Made by a program: the position numbers and the translations under genes. Shown here in pieces: positions 9,791-19,162 of a DNA stretch of 64,000 nucleotides; the stretch's first letter is position 1; every line of letters starts with the position of its first letter. The stretch spans positions 209,362 through 273,361 of the forward strand of contig CAMAVS010000003.1 in NCBI GenBank assembly GCA_945861665.1, written 5' to 3'. This DNA is from Chitinophaga pinensis. Its GTDB lineage: Bacteria; Bacteroidota; Bacteroidia; UBA4408. The notes below the pieces were generated by a model. It was not told where the DNA came from. It worked only from the letters and a program-made list of their open reading frames with translations, and ran no database searches.

Positions 9791-10381
9791 ATGTTAAAAC
9801 GCTTATTCGATATTTTTTTCTCTTTATTAGGTCTCATTATATTGGCAACAATTTTTTTAATTATTGCAATTCTCATTTTGGTTGATTCTCGAGGAGGTTT
9901 GTTTTATAAGCAGTTGCGTGTTGGATATAATAATACCGACTTCAAACTTTTTAAATTTCGTACGATGGAAGCAGGTGCTGATACAAAAGGTTTGATTACA
10001 GTTGGCTCGCGTGATAGTCGGGTTACACTAATTGGCTATTATTTACGAAAATATAAAATAGATGAATTGCCGCAACTATTTAACGTATTAATTGGAGATA
10101 TGAGTTTGGTTGGACCACGTCCGGAAGTTAGGAAGTACGTAAATATGTATACAAAAAATCAGTTAAGAGTTTTGTCAGTAAAGCCCGGAATTACAGACTA
10201 TGCTTCCATAGAATACTCAAATGAAAATGAAGTGTTGGGAAAAGTAAACAATCCTGACGAGCTGTATATTACCGAGATAATGCCTGCAAAATTGGCACTT
10301 AATGTGAAATATATTGATGAAAAAAACACTTTCAAAGACATCTCAATTATTTTAAGAACATTGTTCAAAATTGTTTCATAG
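9791..10381 (+). CDS. Small monotopic sugar phosphoglycosyl transferase (PglC-like)
   Basis: At 196 residues this has the minimal bacterial sugar-transferase size. It has one N-terminal membrane-inserting helix (about 7-30), the KLFKFRTME motif (53-60), the catalytic Asp-Glu pair in KIDELPQLFN (D91, E92) and the MSLVGPRPE motif (104-112). These enzymes move a sugar-1-phosphate from a nucleotide sugar to undecaprenyl phosphate and so start lipid-linked glycan synthesis at the inner membrane. The gene directly follows the aminotransferase, probably in one transcript, and ends at a shared hairpin with the convergent gene. Confidence 0.92.
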   Translation: MLKRLFDIFFSLLGLIILATIFLIIAILILVDSRGGLFYKQLRVGYNNTDFKLFKFRTMEAGADTKGLITVGSRDSRVTLIGYYLRKYKIDELPQLFNVLIGDMSLVGPRPEVRKYVNMYTKNQLRVLSVKPGITDYASIEYSNENEVLGKVNNPDELYITEIMPAKLALNVKYIDEKNTFKDISIILRTLFKIVS

Positions 10382-10393
10382 TATGTAAAAATA

Positions 10394-10420
10394 ATCGCCT
10401 CACAATGGTTGCAAGGCGAT
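10394..10420. terminator. Probable bidirectional terminator between convergent genes
   Basis: ATCGCCT (10394-10400) pairs with AGGCGAT (10414-10420), with a further CAA/TTG pairing inside. On the minus strand the stem is followed by TATTTTTAC, so it best fits termination of the zinc-ribbon gene. On the plus strand the following bases are AT-rich but not a T-tract. Confidence 0.6.
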
Positions 10421-10443
10421 AAAATATTTACTCAATGAAGTTT

Positions 10444-11208
10444 TTAAACTGTAGCTTCTTCCAAGATAGCAGCATCAACTAATACTCTCCCACAATGTTC
10501 ACAAACGATAACTTTCTTGTGCATACGTATATCCAAATGAGTTTGTGGCGGTATTTTATTGAAACATCCCCCACAAGCGTCTCGTTCAACTGTAACTACA
10601 GCTAAACCATTGCGAGAGTTTTTGCGTATTCTGTGGTATGCATTTAGGAGTCGATTCTCAATATTCTTTTCTGTTTTTTCTGCTTTTTTAAGTAGGGCCT
10701 CTTCGTCTTTTTCTGTTTCAGCGATAATCGCTTTTAACTCTTTTTGTTTGTGTTTTAAATCACTTTTTCTTTCTTCAAAAATTGTCTTCGATTGCTCCAA
10801 TATTTCATTTTTGCTTTCTATATTGGCACTGTATTCTTTAATTCTTTTTTCAGACAATTGTATATCTAAATTCTGATATTCCATTTCTTTTGTAATAGAG
10901 TCGTACTCACGATTATTACGAACTTTACTTTGTTGCGATTCGTATTTTTTAATTGCAGCTTTCGCATCCTTAATTGCGTTATTTTTTTCAACTACACTAC
11001 CCTTAAGTGTACTTACTTCTTCTGTAAGGTTAGTGATTCGAGCCTCTAAACCTGTAACTTCATCTTCTAAGTCAGTTACTTCAAGTGGTAATTCTCCTCT
11101 AACAATTCTAATTTTGTCAATTGTTGAATATACTTTCTGCAATTCATAAAGATTTCGCAATTTTCCTTCCACAACTTGTTCATTTAAAGTAGTTTTTGCT
11201 TTTGCCAT
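10444..11208 (-). CDS. Coiled-coil zinc-ribbon protein (DUF164/CdsZ-type)
   Basis: The 254-residue protein is mostly a long alpha-helical coiled coil (about 20-190, rich in E, K and heptad leucines) followed by a C4 zinc ribbon with cysteines at about 212, 215, 236 and 239 (ACGGC ... VCEHCG). This is the family often annotated as 'C4-type zinc ribbon domain-containing'. Members have been linked to nucleic-acid or ribosome-related roles, but the function here is not settled. It lies 2 bp downstream of the Nif3-like gene, so the two are almost certainly co-transcribed, a neighbourhood that is common for this pair. Confidence 0.88.
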   Translation of the reverse strand: MAKAKTTLNEQVVEGKLRNLYELQKVYSTIDKIRIVRGELPLEVTDLEDEVTGLEARITNLTEEVSTLKGSVVEKNNAIKDAKAAIKKYESQQSKVRNNREYDSITKEMEYQNLDIQLSEKRIKEYSANIESKNEILEQSKTIFEERKSDLKHKQKELKAIIAETEKDEEALLKKAEKTEKNIENRLLNAYHRIRKNSRNGLAVVTVERDACGGCFNKIPPQTHLDIRMHKKVIVCEHCGRVLVDAAILEEATV

Positions 11209-11210
11209 TA

Positions 11211-12308
11211 TTATATGTAATTAATAGGGTTGGTATTTATTTTTGTTAAATGGACTGCGAAAGTACTAAAATTTTTCGAAATTAACTTATAAAATAGCTC
11301 CATTGTGTATTGTTCACTTTCATAATGCCCAATATCAGCCAATATTATTTTGTTTTCAGCATCGAAAAAGCTATGGTATTTTATATCTGAGGTAATTAAA
11401 ATATCGGCTCCTTTTTTAATGGCTGCGGTTACTAAAAAGCTTCCAGATCCTCCACAAAGTGCAATTTTTTTAATTTTTTTGTTCAATAATGGACTATATT
11501 GTATGCTTTTTGAGTTAAAAGTCCTTTTTAATCGGGTTAAAAACTCTATTTCATCTTCTTCTTTTTCAAGATAACCTATTAAGCCTACTCCAACATAATT
11601 ATTGTAATTTTCAAGAGCGGTAATATAATAAGCAACTTCTTCGTATGGATGTGATGAAATTAATGCTTCAATAACATTTGCTTCATTATAGGATTCGAAT
11701 ATTACCTCAATGCGTGTTTCGTTTTCTGAATGTCTTATGTTGGCTTTTCCAACATAAGGTTTTGCAATATTATTTGCTTTGAATGTACCTTCACCTTGCA
11801 CAGTAAAACTAGATTCATCATAGTTCCCAATTTTCCCTGCACCTACTTTAAATAATGCATTTTGTATGATAGGAGCCTTGTCGGTAGGACAAAACGTAAC
11901 CAACTTTTTAAGTGCATTTTTTTTAGGTGAAAGAATAGTGCAATTTATTAAACCTATTTTGTTAGCTATTATTGAATTTACTCCATTGATTAAATTGTCG
12001 GCATTGGTATGTGCTGCATATACAGCAATGTTGTTTTTAATTGCTTTAATTACGGTACGTTCTACATAATTGTTGCCTGTGATTTTTTTTAAGCCTGAAA
12101 AAATAAGTGGATGGTGCGCTACTACCATATTGCAGTTAAGTGCAATTGCCTCTTCAATAATTTCTTCAGTGACATCTAAACAGATTAATACTCCTTTTAT
12201 TTGTGTGTTGTAATCACCAATGAGTAAACCGCAATTGTCGTAACTTTCTTGATATGAAATGGGTGCAAACTGCTCCATTACATTACAAACTTCTTTCACT
12301 AAATTCAT
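11211..12308 (-). CDS. Nif3-like dinuclear metal centre protein (YbgI/YqfO family)
   Basis: The 365-residue length matches the long form of the family, in which a PII-like domain (about 125-230) is inserted between the two halves of the metal-binding domain. Metal-ligand motifs are visible: VVAHHPLIF and AAHTNADN in the N-terminal half, SDIKYHSFFDA and DIGHYESEQ in the C-terminal half. Proteins of this family form hexamers with two metals per site; the biochemical role is uncertain (GTP cyclohydrolase 1 type 2 is a common but weak label). It is transcribed divergently from lpxK. Confidence 0.92.
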   Translation of the reverse strand: MNLVKEVCNVMEQFAPISYQESYDNCGLLIGDYNTQIKGVLICLDVTEEIIEEAIALNCNMVVAHHPLIFSGLKKITGNNYVERTVIKAIKNNIAVYAAHTNADNLINGVNSIIANKIGLINCTILSPKKNALKKLVTFCPTDKAPIIQNALFKVGAGKIGNYDESSFTVQGEGTFKANNIAKPYVGKANIRHSENETRIEVIFESYNEANVIEALISSHPYEEVAYYITALENYNNYVGVGLIGYLEKEEDEIEFLTRLKRTFNSKSIQYSPLLNKKIKKIALCGGSGSFLVTAAIKKGADILITSDIKYHSFFDAENKIILADIGHYESEQYTMELFYKLISKNFSTFAVHLTKINTNPINYI

Positions 12309-12362
12309 TTTAAATCCTTTGCTTAATTGTTACGTAAAAGTATAAAATTAATTATGTGAAAG

Positions 12363-12387
12363 AAAATAAGTAAAATTTACTTATTTT
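12363..12387. promoter_or_regulatory. Perfect 25-bp palindrome just upstream of lpxK
   Basis: Positions 12363-12374 (AAAATAAGTAAA) are the exact reverse complement of 12376-12387, with a single A between them. It ends 6 bp before the lpxK ATG at 12394 and lies in the 85-bp divergent region shared with the Nif3-like gene. It could be an operator or a 5'-UTR hairpin that masks the lpxK start. It could also be chance in AT-rich DNA. Confidence 0.4.
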
Positions 12388-12393
12388 TAAGCA

Positions 12394-13455
12394 ATGAAAG
12401 TTTGGCAACTGTTACTTCTACCCTTTTCTTATTTATATGGACTCATTACATATCTGCGAAACAAATGTTTTGATATAGGTTTATTGCCTGTTTCTGAGTA
12501 CAAATCAACTGTTATTTCGGTAGGGAATCTAAGTGCGGGTGGTACGGGTAAAACTCCGCACATTGAATATTTAATACGATTGATAAAGGATAAATATTCG
12601 GTGGCTACTTTAAGTGGTGGATATGGACGTAAAAAATCTGGTTTTGTTTTGGCTACAAATCTTTCTACTGCACGAGAAATTGGAGACGAGCCTCGTCAGT
12701 TTAAAAAGAAGTTTCCGGATATAATGGTTGCTGTTGATAAAAAGCGTAGACGTGGAATAAAAAAAATATTGGATAAAAAACCTGATTTGCATATAATTCT
12801 ATTGGATGATGCTTTTCAGCATCGATATGTAAAACCGGGCTTATCTATTTTATTGACAGATTATGCCAAAATGTACTATAATGATAAAATGCTTCCTTCG
12901 GGAACATTGCGCGAATTTACTAGCAGTATAAAAAGAGCCGGAATTATAATTGTTTCTAAAACTCCAAGTGTTTTTTCACCTTTAGATAGAAGGTTATTAT
13001 TGAAAAAGATAGCCGCAGAAAAATACCAACGTGTATACTTCTCATACATTAAGTACGGTGAAATAATTCCTTGTTCGGATGCTCAAGAACAGAAAGAAGT
13101 TTTTTGTTTAGATAAAAGTCTGACAGTTCTGTTGCTTACAGGAATTGCCAATCCAGCACCTTTGGAGCAATATTTAAAGTTTAAGGTAAAAAAAGTAATT
13201 CAGTGTGAGTATTCCGATCACCATAACTACTGTATGAATGATATTGAATTGTTAGAAAAATCGTTTGGCGACATTACGAATAAAAACAAAATAATTATAA
13301 CAACCGAAAAGGATGCTATGCGTTTAGAGAATTTGAATCTAAGGGAAAAATTAAAAAAGCTACCTTTGTACTTTATTCCTATTGAAATTGCTTTTCACCA
13401 AAAAGATCAAGAGGATTTTAATCGCTATATTTTGAATTATGTTAGAACAACTTAA
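12394..13455 (+). CDS. lpxK: Tetraacyldisaccharide 4'-kinase
   Basis: LpxK phosphorylates the 4' position of the lipid A disaccharide at the inner membrane. The 353-residue protein has an N-terminal membrane-associated helix (about 5-22), the characteristic P-loop LSAGGTGKTPHIEYL (S47-T54), a conserved GYGRKKSG loop, the DDAFQHRYVKPGLSILL segment and a C-terminal TTEKDAMRL motif. Length and motifs fit the Bacteroidota form. The last 17 bp overlap the start of punA, so translation is probably coupled. Confidence 0.95.
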   Translation: MKVWQLLLLPFSYLYGLITYLRNKCFDIGLLPVSEYKSTVISVGNLSAGGTGKTPHIEYLIRLIKDKYSVATLSGGYGRKKSGFVLATNLSTAREIGDEPRQFKKKFPDIMVAVDKKRRRGIKKILDKKPDLHIILLDDAFQHRYVKPGLSILLTDYAKMYYNDKMLPSGTLREFTSSIKRAGIIIVSKTPSVFSPLDRRLLLKKIAAEKYQRVYFSYIKYGEIIPCSDAQEQKEVFCLDKSLTVLLLTGIANPAPLEQYLKFKVKKVIQCEYSDHHNYCMNDIELLEKSFGDITNKNKIIITTEKDAMRLENLNLREKLKKLPLYFIPIEIAFHQKDQEDFNRYILNYVRTT

Positions 13456-14251
13456 GCAAACAGTTGCTTTTATTGAAAGTAAAATAAAAAATAAACCGCA
13501 GGTTGGAATTATTTTAGGTACAGGTTTGGGTGGCTTGGTAAAAGAAATCAATATCCAGGATAGTTTAGGATATGAATCCATTCCTAATTTCCCTGTTTCA
13601 ACTGTAGAAGGACATTCTGGGAAACTTATTTTTGGCGAATTAGGAGGAAAGCAAGTTGTTGCAATGCAAGGGCGTTTTCATTTTTATGAAGGGTATACTC
13701 TGCAGCAAGTTACTTTTCCTGTGCGTGTAATGAAAATGTTAGGCATTCAAACGCTGATAGTTTCAAATGCAAGTGGAGGTGTAAATGAAAATTTTTCGGT
13801 AGGCGATGTCATGATTATTGAAGATCATATTAACTTATTTCCTTCTAATCCATTGATAGGTAAAAATTATGAAGAACTGGGGCCTCGTTTCCCAGATATG
13901 AGTGAGCCATATGACCATACCCTTATAAAAATGGCGAAAGAAATAGCAAACAAAAACAATATTAAGGTTCAGTCGGGTGTATATGCCGGTTTATCGGGAC
14001 CAACTTTTGAAACACCTGCAGAGTATCGTTATGCAAGAATTATTGGTGCTGATACGGTTGGTATGTCAACCGTACCGGAAGTAATTGTTGCCCGACATAT
14101 GAATATTACTTGTTTTGCTGTGTCCATTATTACCGACTTAGGGATTTATGGAAAAACTGTAGAAGTTTCGCACGAAGAGGTTCAGGAAGTGGCTAAAAAT
14201 GCTGAACCTAAAATGACCTTAATAATTAAAGAATTGATTGCTTCTATTTAA
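13439..14251 (+). CDS. punA: Purine nucleoside phosphorylase (PNP-I, trimeric type)
   Basis: The enzyme splits purine nucleosides with phosphate into the base and ribose-1-phosphate for salvage. The 270-residue protein shows [43 protein letters not shown] (phosphate and ribose binding), SNASGGVN, and the [11 protein letters not shown] and [17 protein letters not shown] stretches of the PNP/MTAP family. The residue set SNASGGVN plus the glutamate in FETPAE favours guanosine and inosine substrates, an inference. It overlaps lpxK upstream and shares one base with recR downstream. Confidence 0.95.
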   Translation: MLEQLKQTVAFIESKIKNKPQVGIILGTGLGGLVKEINIQDSLGYESIPNFPVSTVEGHSGKLIFGELGGKQVVAMQGRFHFYEGYTLQQVTFPVRVMKMLGIQTLIVSNASGGVNENFSVGDVMIIEDHINLFPSNPLIGKNYEELGPRFPDMSEPYDHTLIKMAKEIANKNNIKVQSGVYAGLSGPTFETPAEYRYARIIGADTVGMSTVPEVIVARHMNITCFAVSIITDLGIYGKTVEVSHEEVQEVAKNAEPKMTLIIKELIASI

Positions 14252-14871
14252 TGAATTTCTCCTCTAAATTAATTGAAAATGCGGTGAACGAATTTTCTCG
14301 CTTGCCGGGTATAGGTAAAAAAACTGCCTTACGTTTGGTTTTTCATTTACTTAAACAATCACCCCAAGAAGTAAGCGAATTTAGTGCTGCATTTACACAA
14401 ATGCGTAACGAAATAAAATATTGTACTCGTTGCTACAATGTTTCTGACAATACACTATGCGAAATATGCTCGAATACCAAACGCGATTCGAGTTTACTAT
14501 GTGTTGTTGAAGATTTAAGAGACGTGATGGCGATAGAAAACACGAATCAATTTAATGGGTTTTATCACGTATTAGGTGGGATTATCTCACCAATGGATGG
14601 AATTGGACCTAAAGATTTAAATATTGAACCCTTAGTTAGCAGAGTGAAGGAAGGAGAAATTAAAGAGGTAATTATGGCATTAAGTACCACAATGGAAGGC
14701 GATACTACTAATTTTTACATTTATAAAAGACTAAGTGGCACAACCGTTAAAATTTCGACTATAGCAAGAGGTATAGCTGTAGGCGATGAACTTGAATATG
14801 CCGATGAGGTAACTTTAGGTCGCTCATTAATTAATCGTATTCCATACGAAAATAGTCTTTCTGTACGTTAA
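14251..14871 (+). CDS. recR: Recombination mediator RecR
   Basis: RecR acts with RecF and RecO to load RecA on SSB-coated single strands. The 206-residue protein has the N-terminal helix-hairpin-helix ([20 protein letters not shown]), a C4 zinc finger with cysteines 58, 61, 70 and 73, and a Toprim domain beginning [15 protein letters not shown]. The start ATG shares its A with the punA stop codon (TAATG), which supports this start and translational coupling. Confidence 0.95.
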   Translation: MNFSSKLIENAVNEFSRLPGIGKKTALRLVFHLLKQSPQEVSEFSAAFTQMRNEIKYCTRCYNVSDNTLCEICSNTKRDSSLLCVVEDLRDVMAIENTNQFNGFYHVLGGIISPMDGIGPKDLNIEPLVSRVKEGEIKEVIMALSTTMEGDTTNFYIYKRLSGTTVKISTIARGIAVGDELEYADEVTLGRSLINRIPYENSLSVR

Positions 14872-14880
14872 TACATTATT

Positions 14881-16863
14881 GTGTCATCGAACCCAATCAA
14901 AAATAAATTAAGTGTTGTAATCGTTAATTACAATGTAGAGTGTTTTTTGGAGCAGTGCCTTCACTCTGTTATGAAAGCCGCATCAAAAATATCGACTGAA
15001 ATTTTTGTGGTTGATAATAATTCGGTTGATGGTTCGGTTCAAATGGTAAAAGATAAATTCTCCACTATTATCTGCATTGAGAATAAAGACAATAAGGGGT
15101 TTTCCTTTGCCAATAATCAAGCAATAAAAATTGCCACAGGTGAATACATTTTACTACTCAATCCTGATACTGTTGTGGAAGAAGACACTTTTGAGAAAGT
15201 GGTTGCTTTTATGGATAAACATCATGATGCTGGTGGTTTAGGTGTTAAAATGATTGATGGTAAAGGGAATTTTTTGCCCGAGTCGAAAAGAGGATTACCA
15301 ACACCCACTGTTGCTTTTTATAAAATTTTTGGAATTGCCGCACTTTTTCCTAAATCCAAAATTTTCGGAAAATACCACTTAGGATTCCTCGATAAGGAGA
15401 GCATACACGAAATAGAAATACTATCGGGTGCATTTATGTTAATGCGCAAAAAAACCTTGGATAAGGTTGGCTTGCTGGATGAGAATTTTTTTATGTACGG
15501 TGAAGATATTGACTTGTCGTACCGTATTATTAAAGGTGGTTATAAAAACTACTATTTCCCCGAAACAAGCATTATACATTACAAAGGTGAGAGTACTAAA
15601 AAAAGCAGTGTAAATTATGTGATTGTGTTTTATAAAGCAATGGTGATTTTTGCACAAAAGCATTTCTCCCAAAAAAATGCAAAAACTTTTTCCTTTCTAA
15701 TCAATATTGCTATTTATTTAAGGGCAGCAGCTGCTATAGTTACCCGTTTTTTACAACGTATGGTAGCTCCTGTAATTGATTCGTTGGTGATATTTATTGG
15801 AATTTATTTGATAAAAAATTATTACGAGCATTACATAAAGCAGTCCGACAGCACTTATTATCCTGCTGAATATATGTGCTATGTTGTTCCGGCTTATATT
15901 TTAGTATGGCTTTTTTCTGTGTTTTTGGCTGGTGGTTATGATAAACCATTACGCTTACTTAAAATAGTGAACGGATTAATGTTAGGCACTGCCATCATAT
16001 TAATTGTGTACGCATTGTTACCCGAACAGTATCGCTATTCGCGAGGTCTTATTTTGTTAGGAGCCTTGTGGTCCTTGTTATCAATGTTTTGTTGCAGATT
16101 TGCGTTTCATTTGTCGGGTATAAAAAAATACTCCTTAACAGCGTATCAAAAAAAGCGGATCGTTATTGTTGGCAGTGAAGAGGAAGTCGTTCGTGTAAAT
16201 AGTTTGTTGAACCAAACTTCCATCAATGTAAATTTATTGGGATTTATATCAAGCAATGAAACAAGCTTGTCTGATAAAAGATTCATTGGAAAAGTTTCAC
16301 AGTTACAAGAAATAATACAGGTTTATAAAATTGAGGAGGTGGTGTTTTGTTCAAAAGACTTAACTGTTCAGCAAATTATTTATCAAATGTCGCTCAACTG
16401 TGATATTGATTATAAAATAGCACCACCAGAAAGTTTGTACCTTATTGGTAGTAGTTCTATTCACACTTCGGGCGATTTATATACCATTGATATAAATTCA
16501 ATTTCAAAGCCAGACAATGTTAGAAATAAAAGAGTTTTGGATATTCTTACTTCTTTATTATTATTGATTTGTAGTCCTGTACTTCTTTTTTTTGTACATA
16601 ACCAAATACAGTTTTTAATAAATATATTCCGCGTGCTTCTCGGTAACGTATCTTGGGTTGGCTATGCCAATGAAGGGGATAGTTTACAACAAAAATTACC
16701 CGACATTAAAAAGGGAATATTAACTCCGGCTGATTCTTTTAGTAAATTTGATACTGAGGCAAACACTCTTCATCGGTTGAATGTGTTGTATTCAAAAGAC
16801 TACAGTATTTTAAATGATTTAAGTATACTGTGGCACTCGTTTAGGGAAATTGGAAGGACTTAA
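14881..16863 (+). CDS. GT2 glycosyltransferase fused to a WcaJ-like module with degenerate catalytic domain
   Basis: The product (660 residues, GTG start) has a family 2 glycosyltransferase at about 8-240 (LSVVIVNYNVE, LLLNPDTVVEE with the DxD-like motif, FMYGEDIDLSYR). Four membrane helices follow (about 295-400), then a Rossmann-like domain (RIVIVGSEEEVVRVN, about 427-520) and a last section starting NKRVLDILTSLLLLICSPVLLFF. That order after the GT2 domain matches large polyprenyl sugar phosphotransferases. The final domain, however, lacks the KFRTM and DELPQ catalytic motifs and retains only a degenerate 'LLGNVSWVGYA' and a tail like SILNDLSILWHSF. I infer an active GT2 joined to a non-catalytic membrane module. 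It is 9 bp after recR. Confidence 0.85.
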   Translation: MSSNPIKNKLSVVIVNYNVECFLEQCLHSVMKAASKISTEIFVVDNNSVDGSVQMVKDKFSTIICIENKDNKGFSFANNQAIKIATGEYILLLNPDTVVEEDTFEKVVAFMDKHHDAGGLGVKMIDGKGNFLPESKRGLPTPTVAFYKIFGIAALFPKSKIFGKYHLGFLDKESIHEIEILSGAFMLMRKKTLDKVGLLDENFFMYGEDIDLSYRIIKGGYKNYYFPETSIIHYKGESTKKSSVNYVIVFYKAMVIFAQKHFSQKNAKTFSFLINIAIYLRAAAAIVTRFLQRMVAPVIDSLVIFIGIYLIKNYYEHYIKQSDSTYYPAEYMCYVVPAYILVWLFSVFLAGGYDKPLRLLKIVNGLMLGTAIILIVYALLPEQYRYSRGLILLGALWSLLSMFCCRFAFHLSGIKKYSLTAYQKKRIVIVGSEEEVVRVNSLLNQTSINVNLLGFISSNETSLSDKRFIGKVSQLQEIIQVYKIEEVVFCSKDLTVQQIIYQMSLNCDIDYKIAPPESLYLIGSSSIHTSGDLYTIDINSISKPDNVRNKRVLDILTSLLLLICSPVLLFFVHNQIQFLINIFRVLLGNVSWVGYANEGDSLQQKLPDIKKGILTPADSFSKFDTEANTLHRLNVLYSKDYSILNDLSILWHSFREIGRT

Positions 16864-16904
16864 TTAGTTATCTTTTATTAATCAGCAAGGAATAACTGAA
16901 AAAC

Positions 16905-17417
16905 TTAGTTCAAGTATTTTTTTTCTATTACTCCTAAGTGGTGTGCTTGGTGACCGGCAATTAAGAATATGATTGCTCTAACAGAAGTTTCTCTTCCACT
17001 TGCTTTCCCTTTATTGTTAAGCATATTTTCATTGAAGCTCTCAAACATCGTAATATTCGATTCTCTTAATACACCAAATTCGTGCACCAGGCTATAAAGC
17101 GAACGCTCGTTAAAGTTTGCATTTTTAACATAATCTTCTTGTTCAAATCCCGCCAATTCGCTTTTGTCGCCACGCGCAAATCGCAATGCTCTATAGCTCA
17201 TTATTCTTTCGGTATCTATAATATGACCAATTACTTCTTTTATGGTCCACTTGTCTTTTTGATATGAATAGTTTTCTTTTTCTTCAGGAATTTCAGATAA
17301 AAATGCTTGCATAGAAATTATTTGGTTTTCCAAGGTTTTTATCACATTATCGCCTTTTACTAAGTCAATGTATTTTTTAAAATACTCTGGATGTTCCGTT
17401 TGTTCTGGTCGTTTCAT
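16905..17417 (-). CDS. DinB/YfiT-family protein
   Basis: The 170-residue protein is a four-helix-bundle DinB-like protein. The metal-ligand histidines are visible in GHIIDTERIM and in GHQAHHLGVI near the C-terminus. Members are metal-dependent and include thiol transferases using bacillithiol or mycothiol, but many, probably including this one, have no assigned substrate. It starts 4 bp after the stop of the M3 peptidase gene, so the two are likely co-transcribed. Confidence 0.9.
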   Translation of the reverse strand: MKRPEQTEHPEYFKKYIDLVKGDNVIKTLENQIISMQAFLSEIPEEKENYSYQKDKWTIKEVIGHIIDTERIMSYRALRFARGDKSELAGFEQEDYVKNANFNERSLYSLVHEFGVLRESNITMFESFNENMLNNKGKASGRETSVRAIIFLIAGHQAHHLGVIEKKYLN

Positions 17418-17421
17418 CTTC

Positions 17422-19146
17422 TTATATTTTTTTTAACTCATTCATAACAAAGTCGGCTAACTCCTGCACATAGCCAGGTGAGAAATCAAATTTTATTCCG
17501 GCTGTTATATATAGTTCCGGAATAGAGCATGTATAGCCAAGTTTGAGTGTGGCTTCATAGCATCCAATTGTTTTTTCGGGATTCGTTTTATAGTTTCTCC
17601 ACATTGCAATGGCGCCTAATTGTGCAAAGCCGTATTCAATGTAATAAAAGGGTACTTCGTACAAATGAAGTTGATTTTGCCAACTTCTATCGGCAGCCTT
17701 TTCATAGCCTTTCCAGTCAACAACTTTACTTCCAAATTCGGTTGATAGTTGTTTCCAATAATTTGTTCTTTCGGAAACAGTGTGACTAGGATTTTCATAA
17801 ATCCAATGTTGGAATTTATCAATACGTGCTACCCAAGGAAGCACAGATAATATCTTTTGTAACTGCTCTTGTTTAGACCTTTTTAGGTCATCTTTGTTGT
17901 CGAAAAATACATCCCAATGCTCCATTGATATTAGCTCCATCGACATAGAAGCCAATTCAGCAACTTCGGATGGTACTTCTTTGAAGGCAGACAATTCAAG
18001 TGGGTGACTTAAAAAGGAATGTATTGCGTGACCGCCTTCGTGAACCATTGTTACTAAGTCACGAAGCGACTCTACAGAATTCATAAAAATAAATGGAGCA
18101 CCAGTTTCAGGTAAAGAACAATTGTATCCTCCCGGTGATTTTCCTTTTCGAGAATCAAGGTCAAGTCTGCCAAGTTCATTCATCAAGGCAATGTATTCAC
18201 CGAATTCCGGTTTTATTTTGGTAAAACAGGCAATGGTTTTGCTTATTAATTCATCACTGTTTGCGTAGGGTTTTAAGGGTTCTTTGCCACTTATATCGAC
18301 TTCACTATCCCATGGTTTTAAAATGTCGTATCCAAGTTTGTTTTTTCTTTCAGTATCGAATGTATCTATAATAGGGCATATTGCAGTCGAAACAGAAGTG
18401 TGGAAATTGAAGCAATCTTCTTTTTTATAATCGAATCTGCCTAAGGATGCAAACATATAATCTCTAAAGTTTGCAAAATCAGCATTCAATGCTACTTGGT
18501 TTCTAAGTGCAATAAGTTTGTTGAATAAGTTGTTTAATGTTTCTTCATCAAGCATTTTTCTTGCCTGAATTTTATCAAATGCCTCTTGTCTAATGGCTCT
18601 GTTGGTATTTTTAAAATAACTGGCAGCTTTTTGCATTGTTACTACTGCACCTTCCATCTCAACAGTCATTGCCCCGTTTATGATACCATACTTTTGTGAC
18701 TCGTTTTGTATTTGTGTTTGGAGTTCAATGTTTTTTTCGCGGTAAATGTTTGCTTCATTTTTTACTTCACGAATGTAAATACCGTATTCTTTTTTATCTA
18801 GTTCATTTGTAAAGGCACAGTCTAATATTTTTTTATTAAAAGTATCGTTATAGGGAGCCATTTTAGGCTCTATTTCATTGAGGAAAAAATTATAATTGCT
18901 TACCAATGTTTCGTTGGTATTGTCGCAGGTCATTTTAATGTAACGCCACGAAGCATCTTCATTTACAATGGCTTCTAACTCACTCAAATCAACAAGCCAT
19001 TTTTTTAATTCACTAACATTCTGTATGTTTCTTTCTGCTAGTTTTTTGTAAAAGGGTTCAATGGTAATCCAGCTATCAATGATTAAATTGGTAGGAACAA
19101 ATTGTCTTTCTTTTTTTGCAAGTATGTTTTTCTCTGCGATTTCCAT
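17422..19146 (-). CDS. M3-family oligoendopeptidase (PepF-like)
   Basis: This cytosolic zinc metallopeptidase cleaves short peptides. With the chosen start it has about 574 residues and carries the zinc motif HEGGHAIHSF (residues 369-378) and the downstream glutamate region SEVAELASMSMELIS. A longer open frame reaches 19242, but its first 32 residues overlap the upstream DUF5606 gene and read through that gene's terminator hairpin. The ATG at 19146 gives the family N-terminus and a 28-bp gap, so I use it. The hairpin before this start suggests that it has its own promoter or is expressed by read-through. Confidence 0.92.
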   Translation of the reverse strand: MEIAEKNILAKKERQFVPTNLIIDSWITIEPFYKKLAERNIQNVSELKKWLVDLSELEAIVNEDASWRYIKMTCDNTNETLVSNYNFFLNEIEPKMAPYNDTFNKKILDCAFTNELDKKEYGIYIREVKNEANIYREKNIELQTQIQNESQKYGIINGAMTVEMEGAVVTMQKAASYFKNTNRAIRQEAFDKIQARKMLDEETLNNLFNKLIALRNQVALNADFANFRDYMFASLGRFDYKKEDCFNFHTSVSTAICPIIDTFDTERKNKLGYDILKPWDSEVDISGKEPLKPYANSDELISKTIACFTKIKPEFGEYIALMNELGRLDLDSRKGKSPGGYNCSLPETGAPFIFMNSVESLRDLVTMVHEGGHAIHSFLSHPLELSAFKEVPSEVAELASMSMELISMEHWDVFFDNKDDLKRSKQEQLQKILSVLPWVARIDKFQHWIYENPSHTVSERTNYWKQLSTEFGSKVVDWKGYEKAADRSWQNQLHLYEVPFYYIEYGFAQLGAIAMWRNYKTNPEKTIGCYEATLKLGYTCSIPELYITAGIKFDFSPGYVQELADFVMNELKKI

Positions 19147-19162
19147 AAAAATGTATGAACAA

